From RPQJ01 sp963707145 (GTDB lineage Bacteria; Pseudomonadota; Gammaproteobacteria; Steroidobacterales; Steroidobacteraceae): a stretch of DNA of 64,000 bases. The notes beneath the pieces were generated by a model. That model had not been told where the DNA came from. It was given only the letters and a program-made list of their open reading frames with translations, and did no database searches. Location: assembly GCA_963707145.1 (NCBI GenBank), contig CAVPOQ010000007.1:186001-250000 (forward strand), given 5' to 3'. Position numbers and translations under genes: made by a program. Numbering within the stretch: the stretch's first letter is position 1; each line of letters begins with the position of its first letter. This document shows, in pieces, positions 9,702-17,156 of the stretch.

Positions 9702-10651
9702 GCCGCGGCTCCCGGTGTCGTGGCCGGACGGAACCCGAGCGGCAGTCCCGCCTCGGGCGTGAAGCCGTAGATCGCCTCGCCCGGCAGCGCCTCGCGCAGG
9801 ATGCGCCGCACCTCGAGCAGCGTCGGCAGGTCGATGCCGGTGCGCAGCCCCATGGCCTCGAGCATGAACACGAGGTCCTCGGTGACCACGTTGCCCGACG
9901 CACCGGGTGCGAACGGGCAGCCGCCGAGGCCGCCGAGCGAGCTGTCGAAGGTCGTGACGCCGAGCTCGAGTCCCGCCAGCACGTTGGCGAGCCCGAGGCC
10001 GCGGGTGTTGTGCAGGTGCAGCCCGGCGAACGCGGGCGCGCCCACGGCGGCGCGCACCCGCGCAACGAGGTCCTTCACCTGCGCCGGGTTCGCGTAGCCC
10101 GTGGTGTCGGAGAGCCCCACCTCGTCGCAGCCCGCCGCCATCAGCTGCTCGGCGAGCTGCACCACGCGATCGGCGGGCACCTCGCCCTCGAGCGTGCAGC
10201 CGAACGCAGTCGAGAGCCCGCCCTCGAACCGCGGTCGTTGCCCGGCCGGCAGCGGGCGGATCAGCGCCGCGATGCCGCGCACGTCCTCGAGCACCTGTGC
10301 ATGCGTGCGGCGGAGGTTGCGCAGGCTGTGTGTCTCGGAGACGGACAGCGGGAGGGTGATCTTGTGCGCGCCGGCGGCGACCGCCGCCTCGGCGCCCTTC
10401 AGGTTCGGCACCAGCACCGCGACCGTGAGCCCCGGGATCGTGCGTGCGAAGGCGACCACCTCGGCGGTGTCGGCGAGCTGCGGCAGCAGTTTCGCGGGCA
10501 CGAAGCTGCCGACCTCGATCTCGCGCACCCCGGCAGCGGCCTCCGCCGCGATCCACGCCTGCTTGGCCGCGAGCGGCATGATCGAGCGGATGCTCTGCAG
10601 GCCGTCGCGCGGCCCTACCTCGCTCACCAGCACGTCGGTCGTCACGCTCAC
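9698..10651 (-). CDS. Hydroxymethylglutaryl-CoA lyase-like enzyme
   Basis: Class I DRE-TIM-type lyase of 317 residues. It has 'VSEVGPRDGLQSI' near the N-terminus (metal-binding Asp and catalytic Arg in the GPRDG motif), 'HLHNTRGLGLANVLAGLE', and the Cys-containing loop 'GGLGGCPFAPGASGNV', which is the HMG-CoA lyase signature. It would cleave a 3-hydroxy-3-methylacyl-CoA to acetyl-CoA plus a keto product (acetoacetate from HMG-CoA, or pyruvate from a citramalyl-CoA-like substrate). It overlaps the CoA-transferase gene by four bases and follows leuD by 13 bases, so the three form one operon. Leucine degradation is the textbook role, but no methylcrotonyl-CoA carboxylase is nearby. Confidence 0.88.
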   Translation of the reverse strand: MSVTTDVLVSEVGPRDGLQSIRSIMPLAAKQAWIAAEAAAGVREIEVGSFVPAKLLPQLADTAEVVAFARTIPGLTVAVLVPNLKGAEAAVAAGAHKITLPLSVSETHSLRNLRRTHAQVLEDVRGIAALIRPLPAGQRPRFEGGLSTAFGCTLEGEVPADRVVQLAEQLMAAGCDEVGLSDTTGYANPAQVKDLVARVRAAVGAPAFAGLHLHNTRGLGLANVLAGLELGVTTFDSSLGGLGGCPFAPGASGNVVTEDLVFMLEAMGLRTGIDLPTLLEVRRILREALPGEAIYGFTPEAGLPLGFRPATTPGAAA

Positions 10652-10664
10652 TCGGATGCCTCCG

Positions 10665-11288
10665 TCAGTCCAGGTAGATCCAGGGCCTGCGCACGCGGTC
10701 GCGGGCGACGAACGCGTCGATGGCGTCGCGCGACCTGAGCGTGAGGTCGATCGCGTCGAGGCCCTCGATCAGCATCTCGCGCGCCGCGGGCTCGATCGCG
10801 AAGGGCATCGCGAGACCCTCGGGACCCGAGATCCGTTGCCCGGCGAGGTCCACCGTCACGGGCCGGCGCTGCGGGTCGGCAGCCACCGCCGCGGCGAGGC
10901 GCGCGACGTCCTCGGCCTCGACCTGCGCGGGCAGCAGTCCGTTGCGCAGGCAGTTGCCGTGGAAGATCGGCGCGAAGCTCGGGGCGATCACGGCACGGAT
11001 GCCGAATTCCGCGAGCGCCCACACCGCGTGCTCGCGGCTCGAGCCGCAGCCGAAGTTCGGGCCCGCCAGCAGGATGGTGGCGCCGGCGTAGGCGGGCTGG
11101 TTGAGCACGAACGCCGGATCCGGGTCCCGTCCGCCGATCGCGCGATAGCGCCAGCCGGCGAACAGGCCGTCCGCGAGACCCTGCTTCGAGACGCTCTTCA
11201 TCTCGCGCGAGGGAATGATCGCGTCGGTGTCCACGTTGGCGCGCAGCAGCGGCGCGGCCACGCCGGTGTGTACGTCGAACTTCCGCAT
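10665..11288 (-). CDS. leuD: 3-isopropylmalate dehydratase small subunit (LeuD-like)
   Basis: Aconitase-family swivel-domain subunit of 207 residues. Visible motifs are 'RANVDTDAIIPSREMKSV' near the N-terminus and 'LAGPNFGCGSSREHAVWAL', the substrate-binding loop of LeuD. With LeuC it would isomerise 2- and 3-isopropylmalate or a similar hydroxy-diacid in the cytoplasm. Its partner leuC lies on the same strand but is separated by a cation exporter gene in the opposite orientation, which is unusual because leuCD are normally adjacent. Downstream on the same strand are the lyase and CoA-transferase genes, not leuB, so this may be a paralogous dehydratase for a branched diacid rather than the biosynthetic leucine enzyme. 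Confidence 0.87.
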   Translation of the reverse strand: MRKFDVHTGVAAPLLRANVDTDAIIPSREMKSVSKQGLADGLFAGWRYRAIGGRDPDPAFVLNQPAYAGATILLAGPNFGCGSSREHAVWALAEFGIRAVIAPSFAPIFHGNCLRNGLLPAQVEAEDVARLAAAVAADPQRRPVTVDLAGQRISGPEGLAMPFAIEPAAREMLIEGLDAIDLTLRSRDAIDAFVARDRVRRPWIYLD

Positions 11289-11408
11289 GGGTGCGGGACG
11301 ATAGCCGTCGGCAGCCGTAATCGCGACATTGTACTGCCGGCGCGCGGCAGCGGCGGCCGGCGCGACGCCGGGCGCCCGGCTGCGCTACCGTAGCGCTGTG
11401 GCCGCACC

Positions 11409-12335
11409 ATGAACACGAAGTCCCTCACCCGCTTCGCCTGGCTGTCGATCGCCGCGGCCCTGGCCACCATGGCGCTCAAGTCAGTGGCCTACTGGCTCAC
11501 CGGCTCGGTGGGACTGCTCTCCGACGCACTCGAGTCGCTCGTGAACCTCGCCGGCGCGCTGATGGCGCTCGCCATGCTGACGGTGGCGGCGCGACCGCCG
11601 GACGCAGACCATCCTCACGGCCACGGCAAGGCGGAGTACTTCTCGGCCGGTGCCGAAGGTGCGCTGATCGTGGTCGCTGCGCTCAGCATCGCGGTCGCCG
11701 CGGTGGACCGCCTGCTGCACCCGCGCCCGATCGAGCAGGTCGGCATCGGCCTCGCCGTGTCGGTTGCGGCGTCGCTGGTGAACCTCGGCGTGGCGCTGGT
11801 GCTGCTGCGCGCCGCGCGCGCGCATCGCTCGGCGACCCTGCAGGCCAGCGGGCATCACCTGCTGACCGACGTGTGGACCTCGGCGGGCGTGCTGGTCGGC
11901 GTCGGCGCGGTCGCGGCGACCGGCTGGCTGGTGCTCGACCCGCTGGTGGCGCTCGCGGTCGCCGCGAACATCGTGTTCACCGGCAGCCGCATCATGCGGG
12001 ATTCCGTGGCGGGGCTGATGGACACGGCGCTGCCCGCCAGCGAGCTCGCGGTGCTGCGCGGGCTCCTCGAGCGCTACGTCGCCGCCGACGGCATCGAGTA
12101 CCACGCGCTGCGCACCCGGCAGTCGGGCGCGCGCCGCTTCGTGTCGTTGCACGTGCTGGTGCCGCCGGAGTGGTCGGTGCAGCGGGGCCACGACCTGCTC
12201 GAGCGCATCGAGGCCGACATCCGTCGCGCGCTGCCGCCGGCGACCGTGGACACCCACCTCGAGCCGCTCGGCGACCCCGCCGCGATGAGCGACGAGGAGC
12301 TGCACCGGGACGATCCCCAGTTGCCCGGACAGTAG
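11409..12335 (+). CDS. Cation diffusion facilitator (CDF) metal exporter
   Basis: Inner-membrane divalent-metal/proton antiporter of 308 residues, FieF/MMT1-like. The sequence shows about six hydrophobic segments. Metal-site residues are in 'GLLSDALESLVNLAGALM' on TM2 (Asp, Glu, Asn rather than a plain DxxxD) and 'HHLLTDVWTSAGVLVG' on TM5 (HxxxD). The motif 'DADHPHGHGKAEYFSAG' in the loop is typical of the family, and a C-terminal cytoplasmic domain follows ('LEPLGDP' near the end). The variant TM2 site (DALES) may indicate Fe, Mn or Co rather than Zn; this is inference. It lies between leuD and leuC but points the other way, so it is its own transcription unit. Confidence 0.88.
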   Translation: MNTKSLTRFAWLSIAAALATMALKSVAYWLTGSVGLLSDALESLVNLAGALMALAMLTVAARPPDADHPHGHGKAEYFSAGAEGALIVVAALSIAVAAVDRLLHPRPIEQVGIGLAVSVAASLVNLGVALVLLRAARAHRSATLQASGHHLLTDVWTSAGVLVGVGAVAATGWLVLDPLVALAVAANIVFTGSRIMRDSVAGLMDTALPASELAVLRGLLERYVAADGIEYHALRTRQSGARRFVSLHVLVPPEWSVQRGHDLLERIEADIRRALPPATVDTHLEPLGDPAAMSDEELHRDDPQLPGQ

Positions 12336-12347
12336 CCCCGCCGGACC

Positions 12348-13755
12348 TCAGGCGAGCAGGCGGCGCACGTCGGCGATTCGACCCGCGACGGCGCTCGCGG
12401 CCACGGTCTCGGGGCTCGCCAGATGGGTGCGCGTCTCAGGGCCCTGCCGGCTCTCGAAGTTGCGGTTGGTGGAGGACACGACCCGCTGGCGCGGTCCGAA
12501 GCTCTCGCCGCCCGCGTAGAAGCACATCGAGCAGCCCGACTCGCGCCACTCGAAGCCCGCCTCGCGGAACACGCGGTCGAGGCCCTCGGCCTCGGCGGCG
12601 CGCTTCACGGCCATCGAGCCCGGTACGCAGATTGCGCGCACGCCGGGCGCGACGCGCCGGCCGCGCAGCACCGCCGCCGCGCGGCGCAGGTCGGAGAGCC
12701 GGCTGTTGGTGCACGAGCCGATGAACGCGCCACCGATCTCGAGCGACGTCATCTCCAGGCCCGGACGCAGCCCCATGTAGACGAGCGCCCGTTCGAACGC
12801 TTCGGTGCTCGTGCCGCTGCCGGCGGCGTCGGGCACGCGGTCCGTGACGGGAACCGCGTGCTGCGGGCTGGTGCCCCAGGTGACCATGGGTGCGAGGTCG
12901 TCGGCGGCGATGGTGATCTCGGAGTCGAACGCGGCGCCGTCGTCGGTGGCGAGGCCCCGCCACTGCGCAACGGCGGCGTCCCACGCCGCGCCCGACGGGG
13001 CGTAGCGGCGCCCGGCGAGGTACTCGAACGTCATGTCGTCTGGCGCGATCAGGCCGGTCATCGCGGAGAACTCGGTCGCCATGTTGCAGAGCGTGAGCCG
13101 GGCCTCGACGTCGAGGTCGCGCACCGCCGGACCCGCGTACTCCACCGCGCAGCCATTGCCGCCCGCGGCACCGTGGCGGCGCAGCAGCGCGAGGCTCAGG
13201 TCCTTCGCGGTAACCCCCGGCTGCAGGCGGCCCTCGACGCTCACGCGCATCGCCTTCGGTCGGGTCACGCGCAGCGTGCCGGTGGCGAGCGCGTGCTCGG
13301 CCTCGGTCGAGCCGATGCCCCAGGCGAGCGCGCCCATCGCGCCCTGCGTGCAGGTGTGGCTGTCCGGGCAGACCACCGTGGCGCCCGGCAGCACGATGCC
13401 GAGTTCGGGAGAGATCACGTGCACGATGCCCTGGTCGGGATCGTGCACGTCGAACAGACGGATGCCGGCCTCGCGCGCCGCCGCGCGCGTCGCGAGGATG
13501 AACTCCCGTCCGCTCGGCATCCGCGTGTCGTCGCCGCGGCCGGGCAGCGTGTCGACGATGTGGTCCATGGTGCAGAACACGCGTGTCGGGTCCGCGACGG
13601 ACCCGGCCCGACTGCCGCAGGCTCTGCAGCGCGATCGAGCCGGTGCGCTCGTGCAGGAAGATGCGGTCGACGGCGATCAGCCCGGCGCCGCCGCCGAGGT
13701 CGCGCACGAGGTGCTCCGCCCAGAGCTTGTCGAACAGGGTGGCGGGCGAGTTCAC
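12348..13755 (-). CDS. leuC: 3-isopropylmalate dehydratase large subunit (LeuC), frame break
   Basis: Aconitase-family large subunit. The N-terminal ~55 residues ('SPATLFDKLWAEHLVRDLG', ending 'ALQSLRQSGR') read from a GTG at 13755. From about position 13600 the frame shifts and continues with 'VADPTRVFCTMDHIVDT' to the stop. The span is 1408 bases, i.e. 469 codons plus one extra base, and LeuC proteins are about 465-470 aa. The iron-sulfur cysteines appear in 'GSCTNSRLSDL' and 'SGCSMCFYAGGE'. The break looks like one extra G in the GGGTCC run near 13598-13602. If real, the gene would be inactive or start at an internal ATG; I think a sequencing error is more likely. It ends 12 bases from the convergent CDF gene. 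Confidence 0.8.
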
Positions 13756-13804
13756 GCCGGTGATTGTACGTGCGCTCCGGCGCGCGGAGCAGCAGGCGGC
13801 AGTG

Positions 13805-13830
13805 GCGCGGCGGCGGGACCGCCGCCGCGC
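13805..13830. promoter_or_regulatory. GC-rich stem-loop between leuC and dehalogenase
   Basis: A perfect 10-base inverted repeat (GCGCGGCGGC at 13805-13814, GCCGCCGCGC at 13821-13830) with a 6-base loop lies in the 166-base region between the divergent leuC and haloalkane dehalogenase genes. There is no T-run, so it is not a classical terminator. It could act in the leuC leader or simply reflect GC-rich DNA. Confidence 0.35.
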
Positions 13831-13842
13831 GCGGCGCCCCGG

Positions 13843-13878
13843 CGCGCTGCCACGATATGACGCGCTGCCGCGATATGA
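13843..13878. repeat. Two adjacent 18-base direct repeats
   Basis: CGCGCTGCCACGATATGA (13843-13860) is immediately followed by the same 18 bases with one A-to-G change (13861-13878). The pair lies 43 bases upstream of the haloalkane dehalogenase ATG. Position and tandem arrangement fit a binding site for a regulator or overlapping promoter elements (each copy contains GATATGA). Function is not shown by sequence alone. Confidence 0.6.
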
Positions 13879-13921
13879 TTCGTCCGGCGGCCCGTCCCGC
13901 CGCAACCCTGGACGCGCACAC

Positions 13922-14839
13922 ATGTCGACGAGCATCGAGTCGCTGCGAACCCCCGACGATCGTTTCCAGGGTCTGCCCGGATTCGCCTTCGCCCCGCACT
14001 ACCACGAGGGCCTGCCCGGCTACGAGTCGCTGCGCGTGCATCGTCTCGACGAGCCGCCGGCGGGCCCGCCAAGCGGCCGCACCGTGCTCTGTCTGCACGG
14101 CCAGCCGACGTGGTGCTACCTGTACCGCAAGATGATCCCGCTGTTCACCGCGGCCGGGCACCGCGTGGTCGCGCCTGACTTCCTCGGCTTCGGCCGCTCC
14201 GACAAGCCCGTCGACGACGCCGTCTACACGTTCGGTTTCCACCGCGGGATGCTGATGCGGCTGATCGAGGCGCTCGACCTGCAGCGCGTGACGCTCGTGG
14301 TGCAGGACTGGGGCGGTCTGCTCGGGCTCACGCTCCCGATGGAGTACCCGGACCGCATCGATCGGCTGATCGTCATGAACACGGGTCTCGGCATCGGCCG
14401 TTCGCCGGGCCCCGGGTTCGACGCGTGGAAGAGTTTCGTCGCGGCCAGGCCCGACTTCGAGATCGGCGCGCTGATGCAGCGTTCGACCGCCGGGCTCACC
14501 GACGCCGAGGCCGCCGCCTACGACGCACCGTTCCCCGACCGTCGCTACCGCGCCGGCGTGCGGCGCTTCCCGGCCCTGGTGCCGGTCGAGCCCGGCATGG
14601 ACGGCGTGGCGGAGTCGCTGCGCGCCGCGCAGTTCTTCCGCGAGCGCTGGAGAGGGCAGTCGTTCATGGCCGTCGGCATGCAGGACCCCGTGCTCGGCCC
14701 GCCGGTCATGCAGGCGCTGGCGAAGACCATCCGCGGTTGCCCGCCCCCGCTGGAGCTGCCGCAGGCCGGGCACTTCGTGCAGGAGCACGGCGAGGCGGTG
14801 GCCGAGGCGGCCCTGGCCGCCTTCGGCGACCGCGCCTGA
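13922..14839 (+). CDS. Haloalkane dehalogenase (HLD-I type)
   Basis: Alpha/beta-hydrolase of 305 residues that would hydrolyse carbon-halogen bonds to give an alcohol and halide. The catalytic nucleophile is Asp129 in 'VVQDWGGLLGLTLPME'; the oxyanion segment 'LCLHGQPTWCYLYRKM' follows the dehalogenase pattern (HGQPTW). The C-terminal part has 'MQDPVLGPP' with an acid candidate and 'AGHFVQEHGE' with the catalytic His. The acid placed after the penultimate strands and the WCYLYRKM run fit the HLD-I subfamily of DhlA and DhmA. I used the ATG at 13922; the frame stays open upstream but overlaps leuC. Halide-binding Trp in QDW is present. Natural substrates of such enzymes are often unknown. The HAD-acyltransferase gene follows after 51 bases. 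Confidence 0.87.
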   Translation: MSTSIESLRTPDDRFQGLPGFAFAPHYHEGLPGYESLRVHRLDEPPAGPPSGRTVLCLHGQPTWCYLYRKMIPLFTAAGHRVVAPDFLGFGRSDKPVDDAVYTFGFHRGMLMRLIEALDLQRVTLVVQDWGGLLGLTLPMEYPDRIDRLIVMNTGLGIGRSPGPGFDAWKSFVAARPDFEIGALMQRSTAGLTDAEAAAYDAPFPDRRYRAGVRRFPALVPVEPGMDGVAESLRAAQFFRERWRGQSFMAVGMQDPVLGPPVMQALAKTIRGCPPPLELPQAGHFVQEHGEAVAEAALAAFGDRA

Positions 14840-14890
14840 ACCGCGACCGGCGGGCCACTGCGGCTGGCCGCCGGGCGCTATCATCGACGC

Positions 14891-16320
14891 ATGCCCAGTT
14901 CGCCGCGGATCGGCGCGTTCTTCGACTACGACGGCACGATCATCGCCGGCTACTCGATCCTCGCGTTCCTCAAGGAGCGGGTGCGCCGCCGCGAGCTCGG
15001 CGCCGCAGACCTGCTGCGCACGGCTGTTTCCCTCGTGCAGTCCGCCACCGGCCAGATCGACAGCCGCCAGCTCATCTCGCGCGGCATCCACGAGTGGAGC
15101 GGGCGGCGGCTCGCGGACCTCGAGGCGCTTGGGCGAGCGGCTGTTCGAGCGCGAGCTGCGCGACAGCATCTATCCCCGAGATCCGGGCGCTGGTCGAGGA
15201 GCACCGCCGGCAGGGGCACGTCGTGGCGATCGCCACCTCGGCGGCGCCCTTCCAGGTGATGCCGGTCGCGCGCGAGCTCGGCATCGAGCACGTGCTGTGC
15301 ACGCAGCTCGAGGCGCGCGACGGCGTGCTCACCGGCAAGTCGAGCGGGCCCGTGCTGTGGGGGCGCGCCAAGGCCGAGGCTGTCGGCGAGTTTGCGCGGC
15401 GCCACCGGGTGGACCTGCGACGCAGCTACTTCTACGCCGACGGCGACGAGGAGCTGCCGCTGATGCAGGCGGTCGGGCACCCGCGCCCGACGAATCCGCG
15501 ACCGCGGCTTGCCGAGGCGGCCCGGCGGGAGGGCTGGACGGTGCTCCGTCACACGAGTCGCGGCTCGCCCGGCGCCGACGCGTTGCTGCGCGGCGCGCTC
15601 GCCACGGCGAGCGCCGTCCCGGTGCTGCTCGGAGCCGTGGCGATGCGGGCGCTCACCGGCGACCGCCGCCAGGCGGCCAATTTCCTCGCTTCGACGCTCA
15701 CCGAGATCTCCCTTGGTCTCGGCAAGGTGAAGCTCGAGGTGACCGGCGAGGAATACCTCTGGTCGGCGCGGCCGGCCGTGTTCATCTGGAACCATCGCAA
15801 TATCTTCGACGCGCAGATCGTGGGGCGGCTCGTGCAGCGCGACTTCGGCGCCGTGGCCAAGAAGGAGCTCGAGAACATGCCGCTGTTCGCGGCCGCCGCC
15901 CGCTTCATGCCGATCGCGTTCGTCGACCGCAACGACAGCCGCGCGGCCGTGGCGGCGCTCGAGCCTGCGACGCGGCTGCTGGGCGAGGGCCTGTCCATGC
16001 TGGTCGCGCCCGAGGGCACCCGGGTGCCCGGCGGCGGCGTCGGGGAGTTCAAGAAGGGCGCCTTCCGCATGGCCATGACCGCCCGGGTGCCGATCGTGCC
16101 GATCGTCATCCGCAATGCCGAAGACATCGGCCCGCGCTCCTCCGGTACGATGCGCCCCGGCAAGGTGGACGTGGCCGTCCTGCCGCCGATCCGCGTGGAC
16201 GACTGGACGCTGCGCGATCTCGACCGGCGCATCGAGGGCGTGCGACAGCTGTTCGTCCAGACGCTTGCACACTGGCCCACCGAAGCCGGTGCGAAGAGGA
16301 CAGGGAGGACGAGGCGGTGA
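14891..16320 (+). CDS. HAD phosphatase-PlsC acyltransferase fusion, two frame breaks
   Basis: Two-domain protein of about 475 residues: an N-terminal HAD-IB phosphatase (FFDYDGTIIAGYS nucleophile motif, later 'YFYADGDEELPLM') and a C-terminal 1-acyl-glycerol-3-phosphate acyltransferase ('IWNHRNIFDAQIV' with the NHxxxxD motif, 'FVDRNDS', and 'LVAPEGTRVP'). Such fusions couple acylation of lysophosphatidate with phosphatase activity. Reading needs three frames: 14891 to ~15128, then 'GERLFERELRDSIYP' to ~15175, then 'EIRALVEEHRRQGH' to the stop. Both shifts fit one extra base each (span 1430 = 476 codons + 2), the second in a CCCC run. The stop overlaps the next gene's GTG start by four bases. 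Likely membrane-associated through the acyltransferase domain. Confidence 0.82.
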
Positions 16321-17156
16321 AGCAGCGTGAGTTGCGTTCGCAGGGATGCGGCGACGTCGAGATCCACGGGCGGGCCTGGCTGCCGGAGCATGACCCCCGG
16401 GCGCTGGTGGTGATCTCCCACGGGCTCGGCGAGCATTGCGGCCGATACGACGGCCTCGCGGGGCGGCTGGTGGACGCGGGTTACGCGGCCTACGCGATCG
16501 ACCACCGCGCGCACGGCCGCTCCGGCGGCGCCGCGCGCGCCAACATCGGCCGCTTCGAGTTCCTCGTGAGCGACCTCGGCACGTTCATCGGGCGCGCGCA
16601 GCGCGAGCACCCCGGCGTGCCGACGATCCTGGTCGGCCACAGCATGGGCGGGTTGGTCGCGCTCGACTGCGCGCTGCGCAACCCGCGGGTCCTGCAGGCC
16701 CTCGTGCTGTCGGCGCCGGCGCTCGCTGCCGAGGCGGTACCGACGTTCAAGCTGTTGCTGGCGAAGCTGATGTCGCGGATCGCGCCCAATGCCGGAGCGC
16801 TGGTGCTCGAGGCCGCGAGCGTGAGCCGCGATGCGGCGGTGGTGCGTGCCTACCAGCAGGACCCGCTGGTGTTCCACGGCTCGATCCCCTCGCGCACGGT
16901 GGTCGAGCTGCTCGCGGCGATGGAGTCGACCGCCAGCCGCGCCAACTCACTGAAGCTGCCGGTGCTGGTGCAGCACGGCACCGCCGACCGGCTGGTGCCG
17001 CTCGCCGTCGTGCAGCCGGTCTACGCGCGCCTCGGCGAGCCTAAACAGCGCACGCTGCGCATCTACGAGGGCCTCTACCACGAGGTCTACAACGAGCCCG
17101 AGCGCGACCGGGTGATCGCCGACCTGCTCAGCTGGCTGGAGGCGGTGCGACATTAG
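16317..17156 (+). CDS. Monoacylglycerol-lipase-like alpha/beta hydrolase
   Basis: Serine hydrolase of 279 residues. 'LVVISHGLGEHCGRYDGLAGRLVDAGYAAYAIDHRAHGRSGG' is characteristic of the monoglyceride lipase/lysophospholipase group, with the nucleophile in 'LVGHSMGGLVAL' and catalytic acid and His in 'HGTADRLVP' and 'GLYHEVYNEP'. It would release fatty acids from monoacylglycerols or lysophospholipids. Start is GTG at 16317, overlapping the HAD-PlsC stop as GTGA, so the two are translationally coupled and form a lipid turnover pair. Its 3' end overlaps the 3' end of the convergent PlsB-like gene by 29 bases. No signal peptide, so cytoplasmic. Confidence 0.88.
   Translation: MKQRELRSQGCGDVEIHGRAWLPEHDPRALVVISHGLGEHCGRYDGLAGRLVDAGYAAYAIDHRAHGRSGGAARANIGRFEFLVSDLGTFIGRAQREHPGVPTILVGHSMGGLVALDCALRNPRVLQALVLSAPALAAEAVPTFKLLLAKLMSRIAPNAGALVLEAASVSRDAAVVRAYQQDPLVFHGSIPSRTVVELLAAMESTASRANSLKLPVLVQHGTADRLVPLAVVQPVYARLGEPKQRTLRIYEGLYHEVYNEPERDRVIADLLSWLEAVRH

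Noticed and set aside
12348..13755. leuC as a true pseudogene
   Set aside because: Both parts keep all cluster ligands and normal length; the same type of one-base break recurs in many unrelated genes, so a sequence error is more likely.
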